From Anaeromyces robustus (Eukaryota > Neocallimastigomycota > Neocallimastigomycetes > Neocallimastigales > Neocallimastigaceae): DNA of 64,000 nucleotides. Location of the stretch: the NCBI GenBank assembly GCA_002104895.1, contig MCFG01000054.1, positions 35,001 to 99,000 of the forward strand. Reading direction: 5' to 3'. Made by a program: the position numbers and the translations under genes. Shown piece by piece: positions 54,129 through 64,000 of this stretch (its first letter is position 1; every line of letters begins with the position of its first letter). The notes beneath the pieces were generated by a model. It was given only the letters and a program-made list of their open reading frames with translations, made no database searches and was not told the origin of the DNA.

Positions 54129-55980
54129 TTACTTTAAAAGTGAACGAGCAATTTGGTCTCTAGCATTAAAGAATGCTTGAGTAAAGGATTGTTCACTAAT
54201 ATTCATATCACCATTGTTAGCCTTCTTTGATACACGATTTGATATTTGAGTAGCATCATTATCGAGTATAATACTTTTTTTTTTTTTTTAATTTATTAAA
54301 TTTTATATAATAGTTATTAATTAGTTTGTTATTAATATTATAAATTATATTATAGATATATTATCATCAATAATTATTTATATATGATATCACCATATTA
54401 TAATTAATTATTTATTAATTCATATTTAAAAAAATACATACCCTTCATCTAAACATTCATCGATAGCTAAAAAGACAACATCCATATTATCCATGATGAT
54501 TCTTTTTTCAACTTGATTCCTTATATATTTAAATTTTTAAAAACATTAAAAGAAAATGTTAATTATTTCTAACATTTTTATAATTTATAATTGAAATATA
54601 AAATAGATAATAATTACTTTAATAAGATATTTAAAGCATCAATAAAAGAGTTCATAAAGTTACACAACATTAATTCATTCTGATATTGATTAGCAATAAC
54701 ATATATAAATACATCAACAATATTTTGATATATAACAAGTTTTCCTTCATACATAATTAATTCATCTAAATATTATTTAAACATCATTATAAATTAAATA
54801 ATTAAATATATAAATATAAATATAAATATAAATATAAATATAAATATAAATATAAATAAATATATAAATATAAATATAAATATAAATATAAATATAAATA
54901 TAAATATAAAATAAATTAACATATAATTAAAATAAATATAAAAAAAATCAGTAATGTTTTTAATTTGCATATAATATGTCCCTATTTAAATTAAATATTA
55001 AAATTTCAAAAATATTACTGTTTAATTTTTTTGTTTGCTTAAAAAGTTGTTTTTCAAATTCATTTTGTTCTCTAGCACCTTTATATTCTTGAGTAAAGTA
55101 TTTGGCTAATATACGTTTGCCATCACTATCAAGAATAATTAAAGCATCAACTGAGTATAAAGAAAGCTATATATTTATTATTGCATAGTATATTATTTAT
55201 TATAAAGCAATATGAAAAAAAAAAAAAGAAAAAAAAGAAAAAGAAAAAGGATTTAGATGTTTATTTAAATAAAATATATAATTGTATATTATATTTATAT
55301 ATAATAAATAGTAAAGGTAATATTGCTTTGTTTTATTATTAGATATATAATCAACTCTAATTTTAATAAAAAACATTAATTTAATTATTATTTGATTTAC
55401 ATTTATATAAATTTATAGGTAAAAATGTTGATTTTTTTTTTTTTTGATTTTGTACATTTTATAAATTCTGAATACATAATTTTAATTATTTTTTTTTTTC
55501 TTTTTTTCTTTCGTTGTTTTTTATAAAGAAAAAATATTATTATTTGAATAAATTGAATATATATAACATTATATAAATATATAATTACATAAAGTAGCAA
55601 TGATATTTACTATTTAATAATTGATATAAAATCATCTATTCATCAATTAAATTACAATAAATTATATACAATCATAATAACAACTAATATTTAAAATTTT
55701 GGATAAAATTATATTAAGTTTTTGCTTTATCTATTTTTCAATAATTATATTAATATTTTTGAAATTAGATTGTAAAAATATTTGAAATTTTCTATCTTAA
55801 TAATTGCATGTTGCTTTGAATATTTTATTATACTTTATGTTATATTATTAACCAATAATCAATATCCTTTTACTTTATACATTGTTTATGATAAATATTG
55901 ATGACATATATAATATATATTTTTACACAATTACAATTTTTTTTTCTAAATAGTAAACTTACAGGTGAATGATGATCCAT
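54129..55980 (-). CDS. RET3: Coatomer subunit zeta (COPI)
   Basis: Five exons: 55980-55963, 55166-55019, 54765-54618, 54519-54442 and 54273-54129; 178 residues, the usual size for zeta-COP (yeast Ret3). It is the small longin-fold chain that pairs with gamma-COP in the COPI coat, which returns cargo from Golgi to ER. Exon 1 encodes only MDHHSP. The rest reads SLYSVDALIILDSDGKRILA (longin strand), KYFTQEYKGAREQNEFEKQL, VDVFIYVIANQYQNELMLCN, SFIDALNIL, EKRIIMDNMDVVFLAIDECL, DEGIILDNDATQISNRV and ending QIARSLLK, matching zeta-COP motif by motif. Two introns are long for the window; intron 3 has an ATAAAT hexamer array (54802-54913). The BAP31-like protein in this window carries a KKxx retrieval signal of the kind the COPI coat recognises. 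Confidence 0.95.
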
Positions 55981-56096
55981 TATGATTAATTATTTTTGTA
56001 GATGTAATAAAAATATATCTAACGGTAAAAGTATATATTTTATTGTTTTATTTATGTTCTATAATATTTATTAATATTATAGATATATTAATTAAT

Positions 56097-57436
56097 ATAT
56101 TATTTAATTTAATAATCAAGTTTAATATTTATGTAATAAAAAAATAGATTATATACACTTTTTATTACGTTACTTAATATTAATAGGTCAATTACACATG
56201 ATTATCATATGAATATATGCTAAAATATATGATGAGTTTTATTATTATTGAATTAAGTTATTTTTATAAATATAAGCCTAATCTTTCAGGTTTTCTTGAG
56301 AAGTTTTTTTAATATGAATTCAAATGAAACTTAAGAATTTCATAGTTTCAGTATGTCGGCCGGTTTTTATCCTTAGCCAACATAAAGCTTCTGATTTGAC
56401 ATTGCTTCCACCGCAAGCACAGTAGTTTTCTACGTAACAGATTTTACTTTGTGGCAAGGTAGTTGCTTCAGGTTAAGTATTTGAAGCATAACTATTCAAG
56501 CTTCATAAAATAGTATTAGTATATTGAGTAGAACTAAAGTCCTAATAAATCCTTGGTAACCATATGTCGGGCTTGTAGACTGGACCCGTCATTAAGATAA
56601 AGTTGAGGTTTAAGTACAAATATAAAATATATGTACATACTATGAATGTCGATGCCAAAATAGTGAGGCATAAAATTTATTTCCGATACATTCATATATA
56701 TCATTTGATAAGTCTGTAAAAATGTATCATTATTTTATAATTATTCTTGTAATTATTTATATATATATATTATTTAATTTAATAATCAAGTTTAATATTT
56801 ATGTAATAAAAAAATAGATTATATACACTTTTTATTACGTTACTTAATATTAATAGGTCAATTACACATGATTATCATATGAATATATGCTAAAATATAT
56901 GATGAGTTTTATTATTATTGAATTAAGTTATTTTTATAAATATAAGCCTAATCTTTCAGGTTTTCTTGAGAAGTTTTTTTAATATGAATTCAAATGAAAC
57001 TTAAGAATTTCATAGTTTCAGTATGTCGGCCGGTTTTTATCCTTAGCCAACATAAAGCTTCTGATTTGACATTGCTTCCACCGCAAGCACAGTAGTTTTC
57101 TACGTAACAGATTTTACTTTGTGGCAAGGTAGTTGCTTCAGGTTAAGTATTTGAAGCATAACTATTCAAGCTTCATAAAATAGTATTAGTATATTGAGTA
57201 GAACTAAAGTCCTAATAAATCCTTGGTAACCATATGTCGGGCTTGTAGACTGGACCCGTCATTAAGATAAAGTTGAGGTTTAAGTACAAATATAAAATAT
57301 ATGTACATACTATGAATGTCGATGCCAAAATAGTGAGGCATAAAATTTATTTCCGATACATTCATATATATCATTTGATAAGTCTGTAAAAATGTATCAT
57401 TATTTTATAATTATTCTTGTAATTATTTATATATTA
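56097..57436. repeat. Exact 670-bp tandem duplication with GC-richer core
   Basis: 56097-56766 and 56767-57436 are direct copies; every line I compared is identical. Each has an A/T shell and a core of about 290 bp (56330-56620; 57000-57290) with normal composition (GTCGGCCGG, TTCCACCGCAAGCACAG, CTGGACCCGTC). The core holds no long frame but several short inverted repeats (GAAGC/GCTTC) and a 50-codon minus-strand ORF. It may be a non-coding RNA gene, an element fragment or an assembly duplication. The right end carries TGATAAGTCTGTAAAAATG, similar to 39448-39466, and GTGAGGCATAAAATTTATTT, similar to the GCATTTCG family. Confidence 0.95.
56320..56472 (-). other. 50-codon Cys-containing ORF in the duplicated core (copy 1)
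   Basis: The minus strand is open from 56472 to a TGA at 56322-56320, reading PEATTLPQSKICYVENYC, ACGGSNVKSEALCWLRIKTG and RHTETMKFLSFI. There is no upstream ATG in frame (TAA precedes) and the only internal Met is near the end, so if coding it is an exon or a remnant. Composition is protein-like with four Cys. The same ORF is at 56990-57142. Family not recognised. Confidence 0.35.
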
Positions 57437-57814
57437 TTTTAATTATTAGTAATATATATAATTTTATTTAAAGATCAGTCTAATATATTAAATAATATAT
57501 AATTGACTATCATCTTATTAATTAAAGTTATTCATAGTTGATTATTAAATAATAAATTTTGTTATTATTTAATAATCAACTATAAATATTAAGTAATTAT
57601 TAATCTATCAAATATCTATTTTAAATTCTTCTAAAGAAATATTTTATACTCATATTGTAAGTATGGAAAATTTATTATAAAATGCTTTAATTTGTATTTT
57701 TTTGTAAAGATTAAAATTGGTTTCATATATATATCTAGTATATATTATTAATTAAAGTTTAAAACTGTTATTATTTATTACTAAATCTATATAACTTTAT
57801 ATAATTATATTTTA

Positions 57815-57865
<51 letters not shown>

Positions 57866-57915
57866 ATGAATGAATGAATAATAAATAATAAATAAATAAA
57901 TAAATAAATGAATAA

Positions 57916-57970
<55 letters not shown>

Positions 57971-58011
57971 ACAAATAAATAAATAAACAAATAAATAAAT
58001 AAATAAACAAA

Positions 58012-58075
<64 letters not shown>

Positions 58076-58540
58076 AATAATATATAATAAATATATTATT
58101 GATTTATAATTATTACCTGTCATCTCTTATAGTGTTATTATATAAAGATTTTTTAATGTATTATTTTTTAATAAATAAAGTATTTTTTAAATTATATAAA
58201 ATTTTTTTTTTATTTAAATATATATAAATTGCATAAATAATAAATGAAAAAAAAAAGTAATTTAATAAATAAATTAATAAAACTTAATAAATAATTTAAA
58301 ATATTAGTATTTAAAAGAATAGTATTAACTCTATATTATTAAATACATAAATTATATGTATTATATATTGTTAATATATAATATAGTATATTTTATGTTA
58401 TAATATATATTTAAAAGTTTTTAATTTTTAATAAAATTAAATATATTTATTTTATTTATTTTTTAATTATCACATTCTTTGGTTTTATTATTTTCTTTTT
58501 TTTTTATTTTTTTTTTATTTTTTTATATTAATTATTTTTT
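57437..58540. repeat. AT-rich DNA with about 265-bp AAAT array
   Basis: 57813-58078 is an (AAAT)n array with a few ATGA, CAAA and GAAT variants; its FIYL-type frames are artefacts. Nothing else seen. Confidence 0.85.
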
Positions 58541-58550
58541 CTTTCAAATA

Positions 58551-58915
58551 AAAGCATATAATTCATCAGTAACAACAGTGTTTTATTTTTTTGATATTAA
58601 ACTTGTAAGTTAATATATTTATTAAATATTTTTTATGTATTATAAATGAAATTGTTGTGTTATTTCCTAAGATAATAATTTATATATAAGTTGAAATTTT
58701 TGGATATTTTTTTATGCCATTTTAATTATATATATATATATTTCATTAGAAAAAAATTGTGCAGTAAAAGAATAATATCTGAGGAAAATAATATTAGTAG
58801 TAAAATCAATAACCTTTATTTTTATATGCATTATTTTATTAATAATTTTTATTTTTTATTTTTCAAATATAGCAATTTTGTTTTTTTTTTTTTCATAGCG
58901 AAAGGAAGTTAAAAA
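58551..58915 (+). other. Possible exon-like fragments, unassigned
   Basis: A plus frame reads KAYNSSVTTVFYFFDIKL before GTAAGT (58612), the strongest donor consensus in this stretch. After a TATATAAG acceptor comes LKFLDIFLCHFN, and after CATTAG comes KKLCSKRIISEENNISSKIN followed by a hydrophobic tail to a TAA at about 58910. Phases were not all verified. It could be a short gene or chance. Confidence 0.15.
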
Positions 58916-59201
58916 GATTTATTCAAAGAATATTAATTCAGGATAAGATAATAAAACAACCACTGTAATAAAAAAACATTGAGAAAGCAAAAATAAAATA
59001 TACATATAAAAAAAAAACTTAAAAAAATATAAAAAAAAAAAAAAAAAAGAAACACGATATATAAATATAAATATAAATATAAACATAAATATAAATATAA
59101 ATATAAATAAGTTAATAAATAAATAATCATATAAATAAAACTATAATATAGTAATAGCTTTTTTTGTAAATTAATAATTGCAATTGAAAAAATACGACAA
59201 A

Positions 59202-60806
59202 ATGCTTAATAAAAAGGATATGACAAACACTCAAGACGTAAAAACTAAAGATATTGCTGAAACTAAAAAGGAACCAAAATTTTTAACAAGGTTTTCCATT
59301 TTAATTGCTAGTCTTAAATTTTTATGGTTTGTTGGTCATGTTGTTGTTAGTAAGTATTATTTATTATTTATTTTTTTTGTTTATTTTTTTTAACTTTATT
59401 CTATATATATATTGTTTATTTTATATTTTTAGTTTATTTTATTATTGTTATTTTAGCAAAAAAAAAAAAAAGAATAAAACAAAATATATATATAAAATTT
59501 TTTTATTTCATGTTTTTGTTCTATTATTAATGTTAAAATTTATTATTATATATTTGTATATTAATTAAATATAAATTATATATTGATGTTTATGATAATA
59601 AATGTGCTATTGATTTGATAAATATTTATTTTTGAATAATATACTAATGTATAATTATATTATTTGGTTTTAATTTATTTTTTATTATTATTTTTTATTT
59701 AAAAAATATTATTTAGTTTACAACACTATTGTTAATACAACCATAGCAAAATTTAACTCTAATTTTAGTTCTAGTTATCATAAAGCTTTATTAGGTGTTA
59801 TTATTAGTAACTCTGTTATTTTATATAAGACACATGGAGTAAATAATTTATATTATTTTTATAATTAATAAATAAAATTTTTATAGTGGCTAAATTTTTT
59901 AAATTTATTAATTTTTTTTATTTTATACTATGTTTTATTAATTATCCAAATATACTATTTTTTTTTATTTTTAATAATAAAAGATTCCAGATTTAGCTAG
60001 CTCATGGTTTGAAAATATTTGTAGGGATGAAAATTTCCATTATTTAGTTATTGCTATTATTTTTATATTCACAAAACCATTATTTTGTAAGTTTTTTTGC
60101 CATTATCATTATTATTTATAATAATTAGTTTTAATATATTTTATTTTGGAGACAAATGTATAATACATTTAATAATTTATTTAGGTTAGATTTAAAATAA
60201 AATATTAAATTAAAATATATAATATTTTATAATATATTTAATTTTTATATAAATATATTTTTTTAATTAGTCTTACTTTTCCCATATGCATGCTACTCTC
60301 TTTTCCATATTGCTAACTTTATATATGCTGAATTCCTTTCTCGTAATCCACAATCAAGAATTGCAGTTAAACTTTATAACTTCATTAGTAAATATCAAGA
60401 TTATGTTATTAAGAAGGTTGCACAATATGAAATTTTCATTGCTTTACCTATGGTCTTTGTTGCTGCTATTTTCAGACAAGTTACTCTTTTAAGTGTTCTT
60501 ATTTATGCTAGATTCCTTTATATGCGTTATTACATTTCTCCAGTTGTTCGTAATGTTTGGAAGGAATTCCAAAACTTCTGTACTCGTAAAGTTGATAATA
60601 CCACTCGTGATTCAAATGTTAAACCAATTCCAAAGGGTGCTAAATATGTTTATTACGCAATTGAATGCTTTTTTAAAGACTTTTTATTCCCATTAGATCG
60701 TTTACAACCATCTAAAAAGGTTGCTATGCCAGCTGCTCCAGTTGAATCATCTGAAGAAGTTCCAACATCACCAGTTGATCAAAAGCCAGTTGAAGTTAAA
60801 AATTAA
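59202..60806 (+). CDS. TMEM33/Pom33 family ER and nuclear-envelope protein
   Basis: Four exons: 59202-59349, 59717-59838, 59984-60086 and 60271-60806; 302 residues, all phases closed. TMEM33 (animals), Pom33/Per33 (yeast) and Tts1 (fission yeast) are ER membrane proteins that shape tubules and help place nuclear pores. Visible: a K/T-rich N-tail, FSILIASLKFLWFVGHVVV (TM1), KALLGVIISNSVILYKTHG (TM2), FHYLVIAIIFIFTKPLFFLL with PYACYSLFHIANFIYAEFLS (TM3-4), then RIAVKLYNFISKYQD, a well-conserved family stretch. A hydrophobic pair follows (EIFIALPMVFVAAIFR, LLSVLIYARFLYMRYY), then a soluble tail; Pom33-type tails carry an amphipathic helix. The tail ends in P/V/E-rich low complexity. The ATG at 59202 was chosen over a downstream ATG at 59220; either is possible. 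Confidence 0.9.
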
Positions 60807-62589
<1,783 letters not shown>

Positions 62590-64000
62590 ATGCTTGTTTT
62601 ATTCGAAACACCAGCTGGTTATGCCTTATTTAAAATGGCAGATGAAGGTCAACTTAAAAATGTTGACGATATTTGGAAAAATTTTGAAACTCCAGAAGCA
62701 GCAAACAAGATGTATGTTATTTAGACATTTTTTTTTATAAAATTTTTTATTGAAATTAAAAAAGAATAGTATTTGTGTTGATTTCTTTTTATTTAGCAAC
62801 TTGAATATAATTTTAGATTAAATTTCCTATTTTTTTTTCTTTATCAATTTTTTTATTATAATAATAATAATAAAATTAAAAAAAAAAGTACAAAAAAAAA
62901 AGTAAAAAAAAAAAGTAAAAAAAAAAAAAAAATAAGTAAAAAAAAAAAAAAAGTAAAAAAAAAAAAAGTAAAAAAAAAAGTAAAATAATAATAAAAAAAT
63001 GGTAAAGAATGATAAAATATGAAATAAATTTAAAATATATAGTGATAATAGCTAAAAAAAAGAAAAACGTGTTTATAATAATTGCATAGATAGTTTTTTT
63101 TAATGAAAATAAAAATTTGAAATAAAAAAAAAAGGAAAAAAGGTTTTTTTTAAAAGATTGTTATAAATATTATGATAAAAGTTACGTTCATTCTAATTTA
63201 TAAGGAGATGAAAATATTGAAATATTGTAAATGGTTATCAGTAATGTAATTAAAAATTATTTGAAGAATTGTTTTTTGATTTTTTGTGAAGAGAAGAAGG
63301 AACAAAATAATTTATGGATTTTAAAAAATTGAATATATAATTGACAAAAATTGACAATAAGTAAAAGACTACTTTTAGAAATGAGAAAAAATAATTGTTT
63401 TTTTTTAATATTGATTATAAGAACTAAGATTGATTAATATTATTTAATTTAATAAAATATCAATTTAATAAAAATAGTTTAAAGCTTAAGGCTTTCTCAA
63501 AGTTTGAAAATACAACAGATGCTCTTTCAGCTGCCACTGCTATTGTTGAAGGAAAGGTTTCAAAGAATTTAAAGAAATTTTTACAATCTGAAATAAGTGA
63601 AAAAGATATGAAAGAAAAGTTAGCAGTTTCTGATTCTAAATTAGGTATATATTTAAGAAGATTCAATAATGATTAATAGTAATTTTATAAATCATAATTA
63701 TCCCTTATATAATAGTTTAAAAATAATAATATTGAATAATAATAAATGATCATTAATTATTATTTAATGTTATTATATTTAAATAAATTGAAAAGTAGTT
63801 TTAACTTTAAAACTTTTAATTATAAAAATAACATTTTGATTAATTTGTCTATATATAAATTAATATATAATAATTTAATATATAATTAAAGGTAATGCTA
63901 TTGCTAAGAAGCTTGGTATTCAAGTTATTTCTGATAATGCTGTTTTTGAATTAATGCGTGGTATTAGAAATCAATATGAAAGTTTAATTACTGGTATGAA
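62590..64000 (+). CDS. NOP58: NOP58, box C/D snoRNP core protein (5' part; runs off the window)
   Basis: Three exons visible: 62590-62711, 63478-63644 and 63892 onward past the window end; phases close. NOP58 pairs with NOP56 and fibrillarin on box C/D snoRNAs to methylate rRNA in the nucleolus. The N-terminus MLVLFETPAGYALFKMADEG is diagnostic of NOP58 over NOP56. It continues IWKNFETPEAANKILKLKAF, TTDALSAATAIVEGKVSKNL and GNAIAKKLGIQVISDN, and ends within VFELMRGIRNQYESLITGM, the start of the coiled-coil/NOP region. The catalytic partners' binding NOP domain lies beyond the window. Intron 1 is 766 nt, the longest in a confidently called conserved gene here apart from coatomer zeta's first (796 nt); it contains poly-A blocks spaced by GT (62885-62985). 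No snoRNA was found in it. Confidence 0.96.

Noticed and set aside
59178-59201. Upstream non-ATG start for the TMEM33-like gene (TTG)
   Set aside because: Would need a TTG start. The ATG at 59202 gives a normal N-terminus.
62712-63477. snoRNA hosted in NOP58 intron 1
   Set aside because: Expected from other eukaryotes, but I found no paired C (RUGAUGA) and D (CUGA) boxes with terminal stems; only AT-rich TGATAA words.

Overview
The window looks like nuclear DNA of an anaerobic gut fungus (Neocallimastigomycota; Piromyces, Neocallimastix or Anaeromyces type). Non-coding DNA is extremely A+T rich, with long (ATTT)n/(AAAT)n arrays and homopolymers. Genes have short AT-rich introns with GT...AG ends. 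A secreted GH6 cellulase carries a fungal CBM1 and an Asn/Gln-rich linker. A second enzyme, a BAAT-type hydrolase, resembles proteins of gut Clostridia. The lineage call is inference from these traits.

Layout. 1-7.9 kb: an AN1 zinc-finger gene, a decayed dynamin-like GTPase pseudogene (-), a BAP31-like ER gene (-) and tRNA-Val(UAC) (-). 8-13.4 kb: a gene-poor block of AT-rich dispersed repeats, holding phase-compatible exon-like pieces of an unidentified protein. 14.3-20.2 kb: the GH6 cellobiohydrolase (-) and a Gly/Ser/Thr/Ala-repeat, probably surface-anchored protein (+). 20.6-28 kb: fragments of LINE-type retroelements beside a duplicated BAAT-type hydrolase locus (one broken, one intact copy). 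28-30.8 kb: repeats. 30.9-35.8 kb: SEC31 (-). 36.8-40.3 kb: more repeats and an intron-containing tRNA-Ile(UAU). 40.6-64 kb is gene-dense: a 2-phosphoglycerate-kinase-like P-loop protein (+), ALG9 mannosyltransferase (-), NUP160 (+), coatomer zeta (-), an exact 670-bp tandem duplication, a TMEM33/Pom33 protein (+) and the 5' part of NOP58 (+), which runs off the end.

Many conserved genes serve the endomembrane system and nuclear envelope: SEC31 (COPII coat), coatomer zeta (COPI coat), BAP31 and ALG9 (ER), TMEM33/Pom33 (ER and nuclear pore) and NUP160 (Y-complex). GH6 is a cargo of that pathway. I see no operon-like organisation. Exon junctions were placed by eye from GT/AG signals, reading phase and family similarity; for SEC31, ALG9, NUP160, coatomer zeta, TMEM33, the P-loop gene and NOP58 all phases close without stops.

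The least ordinary content is the 670-bp perfect duplication with a Cys-containing 50-codon ORF, the repeat family lying next to both tRNA genes, the exon-like blocks at 10.4-13.4 kb, the duplicated hydrolase with fold-back scars, and a 16-nt micro-exon inside a P-loop.
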